A stretch of 64,000 nucleotides of DNA from JBFFMO01 sp041390025 (GCA_041390025.1 JAWKQR010000032.1:5052-69051); one strand, 5' to 3'; positions 50,767-60,914 are shown, counted from the stretch's first letter. The notes: generated by a model not told the origin, from the letters alone. A program made the numbers and translations.

Positions 50767-51539
50767 CGGCCTTGCCATTGCGGCTCTCGGCGTTCGAGGA
50801 ACGCCATGACGCCTTCGGTGGCATCTTCGGACATGACGCACAGGGACAACTCGGCGTGCAGGCGTCGCAGCGATGACTCGAAGTCCATGTCCTGGGTCTG
50901 GTAAAACGCGCGACGTCCTAGCTTTAGAATCGCCGGGGAGTAGCTCGCCACTTGGTTCGCGAGTTCTTCGGTCACGCGATCGAGTTGCCCCTCAGCCGCG
51001 ACACGATTGACCACCCCCATCGCGAGGGCTCGCGCGGCATCGACGCGCTCGCCGGTGAGCATCAACTCCATGACGTCTTTTCGCGCAAGATTGCGGGACA
51101 TCACGGCCATGATCATCATTGGAAAGACGCCAATCTTGATCTCAGGCGTACCAAACTGAGCCGAGGGCGCTGCAACCGCGAGGTCACAGTTCAAGGCCAA
51201 ACCAAAGCCACCGCCAAGAGCGAGTCCGTTGACCTTCGCAATGGTGGGCTTGCCCAGATTGTTCATCTCGATGAGAAGATCCGCAAAGCCCTCGCGCGCC
51301 CAATGCATGCCCAACATGCCACCCTCGTTGGACATCGAGCTGACGTCGCCGCCCGCGCAAAACGCCTTTTCGCCTGCGCCGGTGATCACGATGGCGCCGA
51401 CATTGGTGTCGCGGTCGAAATCCCGCAGACCGGCACGCAACCCCTCGATGACCTCAGGGCTCATGGTATTGCGACGATCTGGTCGATTGATGGTCAACGT
51501 CGCGATCCGTCCCGATACCTCTCGAAGCACTTCTGACAT
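50763..51539 (-). CDS. Enoyl-CoA hydratase/isomerase-family protein
   Basis: 258 residues of crotonase fold. The acyl-CoA oxyanion site is AFCAGGDVSSM and LALGGGFGLALNCDLAVA. Of the two catalytic glutamates of hydratases, the one in G-G-G-x-E is replaced by Gly (GGGFGLA), while that in TPEIKIGVFP is kept. This pattern fits an isomerase, a thioesterase or another crotonase activity better than a standard hydratase. ATG at 51539 has GGAGGAAAG upstream. It overlaps dapB at the 3' end by 4 bp (convergent). Confidence 0.85.
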   Translation of the reverse strand: MSEVLREVSGRIATLTINRPDRRNTMSPEVIEGLRAGLRDFDRDTNVGAIVITGAGEKAFCAGGDVSSMSNEGGMLGMHWAREGFADLLIEMNNLGKPTIAKVNGLALGGGFGLALNCDLAVAAPSAQFGTPEIKIGVFPMMIMAVMSRNLARKDVMELMLTGERVDAARALAMGVVNRVAAEGQLDRVTEELANQVASYSPAILKLGRRAFYQTQDMDFESSLRRLHAELSLCVMSEDATEGVMAFLERREPQWQGR

Positions 51540-51600
51540 GTGTCTTTCCTCCAAAGTTAGTGCCCACTAACTACACGTTCCTCCACCAAACCCGCAAGCC

Positions 51601-52677
51601 ATGGTTGACCGCTGCAAGCCGCAGAGTAAATTGGGGCTCCTCGGAGCCTGCCTCATGCCATTGATTTTTCTTGTTCTCATCCTATCCACCAGCCTGCTCG
51701 GTTGCCGAAGTGAAGAGCAGCGCGTTCGCGAAGTGACGTTGAACTTCGTGGAGTCCCACGAGACGCTCAACGCGCCCGTTCGCGCCTACACGTTCCTGAC
51801 CGAGGCAGACAAAGCGGCTGTGTCCATGAACAATTTCAGGGCGGCGTTCCCGCCCACAGAGGGCTTCCTAAACGGCACCGTCGCGGTCTCGAAAGTTGAC
51901 GTGCTCCAAAACGCCTACGACGTCACGGTTGAGCTTCGAAACCAGGCCAAAGATGCGCTGGTTGAACACCACTACCTCATCGTTCGCGATGGAGACCGCT
52001 TGCGCGTCAAACTTGGCCTGGGTGAGCGCAAACAGATCCTTGATCGCATCGCCCAAATCGAGCGGGAAACCGATCTTGTTCGCGCTCGCACCGAGCTCGA
52101 CGAGTTGCTTGCACGGCCCACGACGTTCAGCCGTCCTCAAGCCGTGATCGATGCTCTTGAGCGTGTCGATGTAGAGCTGCAGGAGAAGGAACGTGTCGCT
52201 GACCTGCAACGTGATGTCGATCGTTTGCGTCCGTTAAACGGCGATGACCTCCGCTCGGGGCTTGCGGAACTCAAGCCGTTGATCACGGAAAAAGACGCCA
52301 AAATCGAACGGCAGTGGCAAGAGCTCTTCGCGGCATGGAAGCTCAATCAAGCCCAAACTTACCTCGCCGCGCTCGACCCTCCCAAGTTTCGGATGCGCCG
52401 CGTCAATCGGGACGGGACACTCAGCCGCGAAGTGCTCGTCTGGCTGACCAACAATACACCCGTCGCACTTGAGAACGTCGTCTTCAACCTCGCGTACAAG
52501 AACGAGGAAGAAGGCGAGCCCCTGGGCACCATCCAACAGTCAGCGCTGAAGGACGGAGCGTTGCCAGCGGGCGAAGAGCGTGAGTTTGTGTTCGCGCTCG
52601 ACCCGGGGCCCGAGGGTTGGAAAGGCCGTTTTGTTGGGGTCTCTGTGGCCTCGTTGAGTTTTTTGGAGAAGCAATGA
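51601..52677 (+). CDS. Predicted lipoprotein, unknown
   Basis: 358 residues. The N-terminus has a charged start and a hydrophobic stretch (LIFLVLILSTSLLGC) ending in a lipobox. The mature part begins with a DUF4878-like helix/strand pattern (EVTLNFVESHETLNAPVRAY), a long charged helical region (about 140-240) and a C-terminal beta domain (VLVWLTNNTPVALENVVFNL). Function unknown. It overlaps prmA by 4 bp (ATGA). Confidence 0.65.
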   Translation: MVDRCKPQSKLGLLGACLMPLIFLVLILSTSLLGCRSEEQRVREVTLNFVESHETLNAPVRAYTFLTEADKAAVSMNNFRAAFPPTEGFLNGTVAVSKVDVLQNAYDVTVELRNQAKDALVEHHYLIVRDGDRLRVKLGLGERKQILDRIAQIERETDLVRARTELDELLARPTTFSRPQAVIDALERVDVELQEKERVADLQRDVDRLRPLNGDDLRSGLAELKPLITEKDAKIERQWQELFAAWKLNQAQTYLAALDPPKFRMRRVNRDGTLSREVLVWLTNNTPVALENVVFNLAYKNEEEGEPLGTIQQSALKDGALPAGEEREFVFALDPGPEGWKGRFVGVSVASLSFLEKQ

Positions 52678-53558
52678 CAGAACCTGTTTGGTACCGGCTT
52701 GAACTCATGGTGGATGCTGACACGGCAGAGGATGCCTCTGGCGTGCTCTGGGATCTTGGCGCCGGAGGCGTCGAGGTTCAGGACGAGACCACATTCATGG
52801 AGGGCAACAAGATCCCCCCGGTTCCAGAAGGTCGTGCTCGCTTGGTTGGTTTTTTCGAAGGCGATGACGAGGGACCTGCGACAGCCAATTTGGGTCACGC
52901 TGCGGCTGCGCTTGGCGACGTGGTATCGCTGGAACGATTTGATGACCGTTCGTGGGAAACGGCATGGAAGGATTGGTTCAAGCCCCTTCGCATGTCCGAT
53001 CGCATTGTCGTTGGCCCGCCATGGGAAACGCTTGAGGTGCCTGAAGGCGGCGTTTCGGTCATCATCGAACCTGGGATGGCGTTTGGAACCGGCACACACG
53101 AAACCACGCAACTGTGCTCGATCGAGGTCGACCGGCTGTTGGTCGAGCGTCCAGGCGCTTCCGTGTTTGACGTCGGGTGTGGCAGCGCGATTTTGGCGAT
53201 CGCCGCCGCAAAATTGGGCGCAAACCCAGTGGCAGGGATGGATAACGACCCAGTGGCCATCGACGTGGCCAAGACGAACCTAGAGGTCAACGCGACGCCG
53301 CACGTACAACTGGGCACCGACTCCCTCGACACATGGGGACAGTTTGACATCGTCGTGGCGAACATACTCGCCCCCATCCTGATTGAACTTCGCGAGCAGC
53401 TTCTGGCGCGCATCAAGCCAGGCGGCGTGCTGGTGCTCAGTGGCGTGACCACCTCTCAGGTCGCGGACTTCTTGCCGCACTTCGACCAAGCACCGCTCAC
53501 GCACGCGCACAGCACCTCGCGTGGCGATTGGGCGTGCATGGTGTTGCGCCACGCATGA
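52674..53558 (+). CDS. prmA: Ribosomal protein L11 methyltransferase
   Basis: 294 residues. N-terminal substrate domain followed by a class I SAM-dependent methyltransferase: GMAFGTGTHETTQLC is the PrmA signature, VFDVGCGSAILAIAAAKLG the SAM loop and FDIVVANILAPILIEL the NxxA motif IV. It methylates L11 at several amino groups. ATG at 52674 overlaps the lipoprotein stop, and its own stop overlaps rsmE, the usual partner. Confidence 0.95.
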   Translation: MTEPVWYRLELMVDADTAEDASGVLWDLGAGGVEVQDETTFMEGNKIPPVPEGRARLVGFFEGDDEGPATANLGHAAAALGDVVSLERFDDRSWETAWKDWFKPLRMSDRIVVGPPWETLEVPEGGVSVIIEPGMAFGTGTHETTQLCSIEVDRLLVERPGASVFDVGCGSAILAIAAAKLGANPVAGMDNDPVAIDVAKTNLEVNATPHVQLGTDSLDTWGQFDIVVANILAPILIELREQLLARIKPGGVLVLSGVTTSQVADFLPHFDQAPLTHAHSTSRGDWACMVLRHA

Positions 53559-54255
53559 CGCGACGAATTCCCGTGTCGGTGGGTTCCATCGCATGTGGCG
53601 TCGTACCTCTGGACGCCGATGCTGACCACTACGTGCGCCGCGTGCTGCGTTTGGCAGTTGGAACGCCGGTTGAGGTGTTCGACGGCGCTGGAACGGTGGG
53701 CATTGGACACTTAGACGATGCATCGGTCACGGTATCGGAGGTGGTGGCACATCGCCCCCCGACTCCGTTTATCACACTCTACCAAGCGATTCCGAAAGGT
53801 GACCGGTGGGATTGGGTGGTCGAGAAATCCACCGAGCTGGGCGTCGACTGCATCGTCCCCATTCAAACGCAATGGAGCGTCGTTGACACGCCGCCACACA
53901 AGGTCGCGGCCAAAGTCGAACGGTGGCAGAAGATCGCGACCGGAGCAGCACGCCAAAGTGAACGGGTCTTCACGCCAACTGTCATGCCACCGGTGGGGCT
54001 GCGGGAAGCGCTGAAGTCAGCGAAGGGACTGAACCTGCCGCTCACCCGGGTGGTGTCGCGATGAAAGCGGCCGTCGACGCCGCGGTCGCGCGCATTGGAT
54101 TGTGGGTTGGTCCCGAGGCTGGGTTCGCGCCCGACGAAGTTGCGTTGTTCCCCGAGGATTGCCGGATTGCCCTGGGTCAGAACATCCTCCGCGCGGAAAC
54201 CGCCGGCGTGTTTGGGGTCGGACTGCTCGTCCACCTAACCCGAGGCGCGATGTGA
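53555..54255 (+). CDS. rsmE: 16S rRNA m3U1498 methyltransferase, one frameshift
   Basis: About 233 residues after repair. N-terminal PUA-like domain (DADHYVRRVLRLAVGTPVEV) and SPOUT methyltransferase domain: QAIPKGDRWDWVVEKSTELG, KIATGAARQSER and, in the second frame, GLWVGPEAGFAPDEV and LGQNILRAETAG, the trefoil-knot SAM site. The shift lies near 54045. It methylates U1498 of 16S rRNA at N3. Confidence 0.92.
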
Positions 54256-54702
54256 CGGCCGGTGCAATGCGTCGATGCCTCGCTGGCATGCTTGACGCCT
54301 CGCCGGCGGCTGGCGTGACCTGTTCCTTGCGAAGTTGGATGTGGTGTCGGGAGACGTCTTGAAACCTGAACCCGGTTGGTTTTGGACGGATTGGTGGGTC
54401 AAAATGTGGCTGGACGCACCCGCAGAGATCTTGGGCATCCTCGCGACTCTGATTCTGATCGTGTGTCTGACGTACAGTATTTTCGAGCGGCTGGACGTGG
54501 GCGCTGCTGCGTGGCTCTTCGGGCTGCAGACCGTCGATGAAGATGGGCATCCGCCATCGTGGACCCAAACCGGGTTACGATGTCTGGGGAACATCGTGTG
54601 TTTTTGCAGCCTTGGATTGGGCTTTTTTGGGCGCTGGCCAGTCGCCATCGACGCACGTGGGCCGACATCCTTTCTGGAACCTGCGTCACTCGGACCCATT
54701 AG
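54252..54702 (+). CDS. RDD-family membrane protein, frameshifted
   Basis: About 150 residues. The GTG at 54252 overlaps the rsmE stop. The start MRRCLAGMLDA has the R-x2-A-x2-x-D pattern that names the family, and LGILATLILIVCLTYSIF is the first helix. GLQTVDEDGHPP and LRCLGNIVCFC follow, and after a shift in the T-run near 54630 the protein ends RHRRTWADILSGT, the family's C-terminal signature. At least one more shift occurs near 54310. Function of RDD proteins varies; transport of ions or solutes is likely. Confidence 0.68.
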
Positions 54703-54805
54703 CGTCAGACCTTGTATTTTAAGGATATTTCGCGCGAGACGTTGCATTCAATGACACATCGCGTTACAACGCGTGTCGGCTGCCCACACAGGCACTGAGG
54801 TCGAA

Positions 54806-55146
54806 GTGAAAAGATCGAAGCTATCGTCAAACCGTTCAAACTCGACGACATCAAAGATGCACTCGATGAGATCGGGATACGCGGCATGACCGTGACGGAG
54901 GTCAAAGGTTTTGGCCGCGGTGGAGGAAAAGCTCCGATCTATCCCGGCGCAGAATACGTCATCGACTTCGTGCCAAAACTAAAGGTTGAAATCGTGGTCA
55001 CCGACGACCTCGTTCACGCCGCAATCGAGGCGTTGACCGAGGGAGCGCGGACGGGTCACGTGGGCGACGGGAAGATCTTTGTCCTTCCCGTCGACGAAGC
55101 CATTCGAATTCGTACTGGGGAGCGAGGGCCGGACGCCCTGTCCTAA
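54806..55146 (+). CDS. glnB: Nitrogen regulatory protein P-II, start codon region frameshifted
   Basis: 112 residues once one A is restored after the GTG at 54806 (family start MKKIEAIVKPFKLDDIK). Trimeric sensor of 2-oxoglutarate and ATP/ADP. The T-loop reads VKGFGRGGGKAPIYPGAEY, unusual in the middle (normally GRQKGHTELY-type), but Tyr at the uridylylation position is kept. The B-loop TGHVGDGKIFV and the C-terminal IRTGERGPDAL are intact. A ribosome-binding GAGG lies at 54797. It precedes glnA by 26 bp, the common glnBA arrangement. Confidence 0.9.
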
Positions 55147-55172
55147 TTTTTCATCATCCTGAGGAAAACAAC

Positions 55173-56603
55173 ATGACCAAGAGTCGAAATCAGGCCGTCA
55201 AGGACGCCATCAAGTTTGCCAAAGAACACAACGCCCGCATGGTCGACCTGAAGTTCCAAGACTTCCCGGGCACGTGGCAGCACACGACCATTCCAGCGCA
55301 TCGTCTGACCGAAGGGCTTTTTGAGGAAGGACTTGGATTCGATGGAAGCTCGATTCGCGGTTGGCAGGCAATCCACGCATCCGACATGCAGCTGACCCCG
55401 GATCCGGCCTCCGTTCGGATGGACCCGTTTCCCGAGGTCCCAACGGTCAGCTTCATCTGCGACATTTCGGACCCGATTACGGGCCAAGCATACAGCCGTG
55501 ACCCGCGTCACATCGCCCGCAAGGCCGAGGCGTACCTCAAGTCGACTGGAATCGGAGACACGGCTTACTTTGGGCCGGAAGCCGAATTCTTTATGTTCGA
55601 CGACGTGCGTTACGACCTCAAGCCACACGCTGCGTTCTTCTCGGTGGATTCTGTCGAAGGCGCGTGGAACACCGGGCGTGATGAGCGTCCAAACCTTGGG
55701 TACAAATCGCAGATGAAGGGTGGCTATTTCCCAGTGGCACCGTTTGATCACCTGCACGACATCCGTACACAGATGGCGATGACGCTCGAAGAAGCCGGCA
55801 TCGAAGTCGACGTGCACCACCACGAGGTGGCGTCGGGCGGCCAATGCGAAATCGGCATGCGCTTTGACAGCTTGCTCCACATGGCTGACAAGCTTCAGTG
55901 GTTCAAATACATCATCCGCAACACCGCGCGAAAGAACAACAAAACTGTGACATTCATGCCCAAACCTATCGTTGGCGACAACGGCAGCGGCATGCATATC
56001 CACACGAGCATCTGGAAGGATGGCGTCAACCTGTTTGCGGGCGACAAGTATGCAGGGATGAGCCAGACCGGCCTGCACTTCATCGCCGGCGTCTTGGAGC
56101 ACGCACCCGCGCTCGTGGCTTTGACCAATCCGACGACCAACAGCTTCCGCCGCTTGGTACCTGGCTACGAAGCACCCGTGAAGTTTGCATACTCGAGCCG
56201 TAACCGTTCGGCGGCGATCCGCATCCCGCTGGCTGGCGGCAGCGCAAACGCGCGCCGCATCGAGTTCCGCACGCCAGACCCAAGCTGCAACGGCTACTTC
56301 GCCTTTGCTGCGATCTTGATGGCTGGGCTTGACGGCATCGAACGCCAGCTTGACCCTGGCGCTCCGATGGACAAGGACATCTACAACCTTCCGCCCGAAG
56401 AGCTGGCGTTGATTCCCTCAGCCCCGGCGAGCCTCGAGGAGGCGTTGCAGTGCCTAACCGATGACCACGCGTTCCTCTTGAAGGGCGACGTCTTCACCGA
56501 AGACGTGATCGAGACTTGGATCGAGTACAAGTTTGAGAACGAGATCGTTCCCACGCGACTTCACCCCACGCCGCTCGAGTACAAACTGTACTTCAACGGC
56601 TAA
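55173..56603 (+). CDS. glnA: Glutamine synthetase, type I
   Basis: 476 residues. Catalyses ATP-dependent amidation of glutamate. Motifs: GLGFDGSSIRGW, YFGPEAEFFMF (metal ligand Glu), GDNGSGMHIHTSIW (His metal ligand), KFAYSSRNRSAAIRIP and the adenylylation Tyr in KDIYNLPPEE (near residue 405). The length and the adenylylation loop point to the GSI-beta subgroup. It is followed by a terminator at 56624. Confidence 0.97.
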   Translation: MTKSRNQAVKDAIKFAKEHNARMVDLKFQDFPGTWQHTTIPAHRLTEGLFEEGLGFDGSSIRGWQAIHASDMQLTPDPASVRMDPFPEVPTVSFICDISDPITGQAYSRDPRHIARKAEAYLKSTGIGDTAYFGPEAEFFMFDDVRYDLKPHAAFFSVDSVEGAWNTGRDERPNLGYKSQMKGGYFPVAPFDHLHDIRTQMAMTLEEAGIEVDVHHHEVASGGQCEIGMRFDSLLHMADKLQWFKYIIRNTARKNNKTVTFMPKPIVGDNGSGMHIHTSIWKDGVNLFAGDKYAGMSQTGLHFIAGVLEHAPALVALTNPTTNSFRRLVPGYEAPVKFAYSSRNRSAAIRIPLAGGSANARRIEFRTPDPSCNGYFAFAAILMAGLDGIERQLDPGAPMDKDIYNLPPEELALIPSAPASLEEALQCLTDDHAFLLKGDVFTEDVIETWIEYKFENEIVPTRLHPTPLEYKLYFNG

Positions 56604-56623
56604 TCCCCACGATCGACGAATTT

Positions 56624-56655
56624 AAAGGCCGCTACCGCTCGTCGGGGCGGCCTTT
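56624..56655 (+). terminator. Rho-independent terminator after glnA
   Basis: AAAGGCCGC at 56624-56632 pairs with GCGGCCTTT at 56647-56655 around a 14-nt loop, followed by a short CTCTT run. It lies 21 bp after the glnA stop. Confidence 0.8.
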
Positions 56656-56699
56656 CTCTTGCCCTTGCCACGCCTGCATGGAATATTCGCTCCCCCGTG

Positions 56700-57311
56700 A
56701 TGAGGTGTGATGTGCGAATTGTGGTTTTCATGGTGCTGGCGCTACTGGCGACGAGTTGTGATTCAACGCCCAAAAAACCAGAACCTGCCGCCCCACTTGA
56801 CTTCAAAAGCACCGTTGCCCCCTACACCGTGAAGTTGTCGAGCCCTTGGACACTCACGACCGCCGACACGCTGAACACGCACGCGGACCTAGCTGCCACA
56901 TACGACGACACGCTCTACCTCATTGTTATTCCGCAGAAGCTCCCAGCGATCCCCGGTGTGGATCCGCCCGATGCTTTGGCGCTCAAACGTGCATCACTTG
57001 CGGTGCTGGAGGAACGCCTGAAGGGCTTCCAAATCGCCCGTCAGGGTCCCATCAAGATCGACGACGAAATCGGCCAAAGTGTTTTTGCAAGCGGCGAAAC
57101 CGAGGGTCAACAGATCCAATACGTCGCGACCTATGCAACCCGTGGAGACTGGGGCTTCCAAGTGGTGGGATGGGGACCAAAAGACAAGGCTTCGCTGCTC
57201 ACCGCCGAGGTAGACCGCGTCTTGAGCTCGTGGAAGTTCCTCGCGTCAAAACCGTCCGAATTGCCAATTCCTTCTGAAACCGAAGACGCTCCCGATGCGT
57301 CTACCGACTGA
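56700..57311 (+). CDS. Small lipoprotein with a PsbP/DUF1795-like fold
   Basis: 203 residues. Lipobox LLATSC follows a hydrophobic signal (VVFMVLALLATSC). The mature domain (DFKSTVAPYTVKLSSPWTL, YDDTLYLIVIPQKL, GFQVVGWGPKDKASLL) has the strand order of small Mog1/PsbP-like domains. Either GTG 56697 or ATG 56700 may start it. Function unknown. It lies 21 bp before trxB. Confidence 0.68.
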   Translation: MRCDVRIVVFMVLALLATSCDSTPKKPEPAAPLDFKSTVAPYTVKLSSPWTLTTADTLNTHADLAATYDDTLYLIVIPQKLPAIPGVDPPDALALKRASLAVLEERLKGFQIARQGPIKIDDEIGQSVFASGETEGQQIQYVATYATRGDWGFQVVGWGPKDKASLLTAEVDRVLSSWKFLASKPSELPIPSETEDAPDASTD

Positions 57312-57332
57312 CCAATTTCGAGAGCAAATGTC

Positions 57333-58288
57333 ATGTCCGCACTCAAGAAAGAAACATACGATGTAACCATCATGGGATCCGGCCCTGCCGGTCTGACCGC
57401 TGCCATCTACGCAGGCCGCGCAAACCTTGAACCCGTGTTGTTCGAGGGACCACAGCCCGGCGGGCAGTTGACCATCACGACCGAAGTCGAGAACTACCCG
57501 GGCTTTCCCGAAGGCATCATGGGCCCTGAGTTCATCGAACGCACACGAGCGCAGGCCGAACGGTTTGGTGTCGAGATTCACCAACTGCTCATCCACGAGG
57601 TCGATTTCACAAAGTCCCCATACGTTGTGACGCTTGAAGACGGCACGGTTTTCAAAACCAAAACCCTCATCATCGCCAGCGGGGCGCGAGCGCGTTTGCT
57701 TGGCCTTCCTTCGGAGAGCGCGCTGATGGGTTATGGCGTGAGCACATGCGCGACCTGCGACGGGTTTTTCTTTCGTGGAAAAGAAATCGCCGTCGTCGGC
57801 GGTGGAGACTCCGCCCTTGAGGAAGCGAACTTCCTCACACGCTTCGCGTCGAAGGTCACGGTGGTTCATCGACGCGGCGAACTGCGGCCTCGAAGATCAT
57901 GCCAAAGATCGTGCGCTGAAGAACCCGAAGATCGAGTTCGCGTGGCACTCCGAAAGTCGAGGAAATTAAAGGCACCAAAGAAGGCGGCGTGGAAGCGCTG
58001 GTGCTCAAGGACGCGCGAAACGGCGATATGCGTGAACTGCCCGTACAAGGCGTGTTTGTGGCCATCGGTCACATCCCGAACACGCACATTTTCGACGACA
58101 CGCTCGACATGGACGAGAACGGGTACCTGATCACCCAGCCTGGCTCAAGCAAGACGAATATTCCTGGCGTTTTTGCGGTTGGGGACGTCCAAGACCACGA
58201 GTACAGGCAAGCCATCACTGCCGCTGGCTCCGGATGCATGGGGGCGATCGACGCCGAGCGCTATCTTGAAGCGCTTGAAGATGACTAG
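57333..58288 (+). CDS. trxB: Thioredoxin reductase, frameshifted
   Basis: About 318 residues repaired. FAD loop GSGPAGLTAAIYAGRANL, redox motif CATC in STCATCDGFFF, NADPH loop VVGGGDSALEEANFL and the C-terminal FAD motif GVFAVGDVQDHEYRQAITAA. The frame breaks near 57880, after VVHRRGELRP, and again by 57990, with ALKNPKIEFAWHSE between; the rest is intact. It reduces thioredoxin with NADPH. The stop overlaps the convergent DUF4349 gene. Confidence 0.94.
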
Positions 58289-59023
58289 TCCCCCACACGA
58301 ACAGCCATTTTCACGGCACGATAGGTTCCGTAGAAGATCCACCCAATGGGGCCCGGGGACACAGACTCTTCGACAACAGTCATTGATGGTCGCGTAGCCA
58401 ACTTGATTGTTGAGCAGCCGCATTTGCCCCTCGAGTTGTTCCAGCTCGCGTGACCCGTGCGAGCTCCTTCTCAACTTCCAACACCTCGGTGACCGTCTTG
58501 CCTTGGACCAAAAGCTCCGTCAGGCGCGTGCGGAGCCGCTTCAGGTTGTCGATGCGTATCTGGATGTCCACGTACTGCGCGGTCACATCGTTGACGTACA
58601 CGTTCTGGTCGGTGAGGTCTCCGAGCGCCTTGATGCGTGTCAACACGGCGTCCAAGGCTGCGTTGGGGACTTTGATCGTGATGACGTTGCGTGACTCGTT
58701 CGCCACGTAACCCTTGTTCGCACGCGCGAGGTCACCGATGGCCTTCACGGTCTTGGGGATATCTTCGTCGTCAGACACCTCGAGGTCATCGACGCCGTCT
58801 TCACGAGCTTCTGGTCGAGATCAACCTCTTTGGCCTTCTGCGTGGGCGCTTTTACCAACGGTCCGTCGGCTTCAACGGCGTCAATATTCACGACCTCCCC
58901 GGAGCGCTCGGTCTCCAGACCGTCATCACAGCGTAATAACGGAGCCGACGGCGGCGAGTAGGATTGAGACGAACCACCACACCCGATGGCAGCGAACAGC
59001 AGACAGAGGACCAGCGTTTTCAT
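58285..59023 (-). CDS. DUF4349-family lipoprotein, frameshifted
   Basis: About 245 residues. ATG at 59023 has AGGAG and begins MKTLVLCLLFAAIGCGG, a lipoprotein signal. The DUF4349 core reads ANKGYVANESRNVITIKVPN, TAQYVDIQIRIDNLKRLRTR, VTEVLEVEKELARVTR and LEQLEGQMRLLNNQV, a beta domain with an inserted coiled coil. The C-terminus continues in another frame as SVSPGPIGWIFYGTYRAVK to the TAG at 58285. Shifts lie near 58775, 58455 and 58395. Role unknown; family members are anchored at the envelope. Confidence 0.78.
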
Positions 59024-59083
59024 TCTTCTCCTAGTGGCGGAATGTGGGTCCAAACGGATGACCGCGGGATCGGATCTAAGTTT

Positions 59084-59943
59084 TCACCACATTCGCTCGG
59101 GCTTGACCATGGGCCCATTCGACGTCGCAACACGTCGCCCAACGCCCAAGAAGTCTTCGTCGTGCATGAGCACCAAGAGCTCTTCCAGCGGGCCCGGGGC
59201 CCCAACAATGTACTGCCCCAAAGCCAACCGGCCCCGGTCCTCCGACCCAACGGCGAGAGACGGCAAATGTCTGACCAACGTTCGGGTCGGTTGGCAATGG
59301 TCTACGGGACTCGCTTCGATCTCCTCAAGGCTCGCCGACTCCGCCAGCTGAACTCCCCGATACCGTTCGCCGAATGTTATCGGCGTGCCCATGGGTGCCC
59401 AGCGCCAGTCCTGATCACGCGCCAACGAGCGCACGTACGTGCCGGACCCACACCGGACACTGAGCTGCGCCACGCCGGAGCAAAACCGCGCAATTCAAGC
59501 GCGTCAACACGGACGTCCCGGGCCGGAATGTCCACCTGCTCCCGGCCCGCGCCAACGCGTAAGCTCTCTTTCCGTCCACGTGAATGGCAGAAAACGCAGG
59601 GAACTTGCGAGATCACGCCCAGAAAGTTCGGCAAGATCTGCTCAATCGCCGCTTGATCAACGTGATCGTACGACGATGTGGCGATCACCTCACCGCCGGC
59701 GTCGTCTGTGTTTGTCTGAGTCCCTAAACAAAAGTCAAAATCGTAGGCTTTGGCGTCCGACACCAGGTATCGCAAAAAACGCGTAGCTCGCCCGACCGCC
59801 ACCACCAGAACACCCGTGGCGTCTGGGTCAAGCGTGCCTGCGTGGCCGACCTTGCCGGTCTTCGCGCATCGCTTCATGCGACGCACCACGTCGAAGCTCG
59901 TCTTGCCAGGCGCTTTGTCGATGATGAAGAGCCCGTCCATCAT
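59084..59943 (-). CDS. truB: tRNA pseudouridine55 synthase, frameshifted
   Basis: About 286 residues repaired. MDGLFIIDKAPGKTSFDVVR, then VGHAGTLDPDATGVL with the catalytic Asp, and CLGTQTNTDDAGGEV. From 59600 a neighbouring frame gives FSAIHVDGKRAYALARAG, the usual motif; the frame returns as QVDIPARDVRVDALEL, then shifts again to LSVRCGSGTYVRSLARD. At least three shifts occur. It makes Psi55 in the T-loop of tRNAs. The ATG overlaps the nrnA stop. Confidence 0.94.
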
Positions 59944-60914
59944 GCGTCGAGCATCGCGACGAGGGCTTCGCTGAGGTTTTGCCGCACCTGTTCAGCCGTA
60001 CCTGACACGCTGCATCCCGCGGCGTTGTGGTGGCCTCCGCCCCCAAATCGCGATGCGAGCTTCGAGACGTCCACCGAACCCCTTGAGCGGAAGGAAATGC
60101 GCCACCCGTCTTCAGATTCCATCAGTTGCGTGGCCACCTCGACGCCCTGAATGGAGCGCGCGTAGTTGATGAAGCCATCGATGAGGGCCAAATCCGTGTT
60201 GGGCGGAAAATCTGACGCCTGAATCGTCAGAAATGCGAGGCGCCCGCACGGCGAGAACTCCAGCGTACTCAGGACGCGCCCAAGCAACATAAGCCTCTCG
60301 CGCGGCTGACTCTCGTAGATCTGACTCGTCATGCTCCAAGGGTTGACCCCAGCGGCGACCAGCGATCCCGCCATTGTGAATGTCTGTTGAGATGTATTCG
60401 AATACCGGAAACTCCCGGTATCCGTGACCAAACAACAGTACAGGTTCTGCGCGATATCTGCGTCCATCACCCCAAAATACTCAGCGATCTTGAAGATCAA
60501 CTCCCCAGTCGCAGCGGCTTGAGTGTCCTGAAGATACACCTGAGCGAAGGTGGGATCGAACGTCTTGTGATGGTCGACCACCGCGATCGTCGTGCCCCAA
60601 CCATGCCTTGGCATGTCGCCCACCCGGTGCGGCTCGCCGCAATCCAGCACGACCGTGACGTCGTATTCGCCCTCGGGGACCGTCTGAACCCAACGGTCGG
60701 CTCCCGGAAGGAACCGGAAATTGTATGGAATCTCATGCTCGTTGTAGAACACGACGTCTTTGCCAAGTCGCTCAAGGACGAGTCCCATCGACAACGTCGA
60801 TCCCACCGCGTCACCGTCAGGATGAACATGCGACACGACCAAGAATCGCTGGTTGTTTTCGATGGTTGACACCAAGGCCTGAAAACCGGCGTCGAAGGGA
60901 AACGGCGCGTTCAC
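59940..60914 (-). CDS. nrnA: DHH-family phosphoesterase (NrnA-like, oligoribonuclease/pAp phosphatase)
   Basis: 324 residues. DHH motifs: FLVVSHVHPDGDAVGSTLSM (Asp pair), VVLDCGEPHRVGD, VVDHHKTFDP (DHH) and the DHHA1 end GGGGHHNAAGC. It degrades nano-RNA and converts pAp to AMP. It lies in the canonical infB-rbfA-nrnA-truB order, overlapping both neighbours by 4 bp. Confidence 0.92.
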   Translation of the reverse strand: MNAPFPFDAGFQALVSTIENNQRFLVVSHVHPDGDAVGSTLSMGLVLERLGKDVVFYNEHEIPYNFRFLPGADRWVQTVPEGEYDVTVVLDCGEPHRVGDMPRHGWGTTIAVVDHHKTFDPTFAQVYLQDTQAAATGELIFKIAEYFGVMDADIAQNLYCCLVTDTGSFRYSNTSQQTFTMAGSLVAAGVNPWSMTSQIYESQPRERLMLLGRVLSTLEFSPCGRLAFLTIQASDFPPNTDLALIDGFINYARSIQGVEVATQLMESEDGWRISFRSRGSVDVSKLASRFGGGGHHNAAGCSVSGTAEQVRQNLSEALVAMLDA

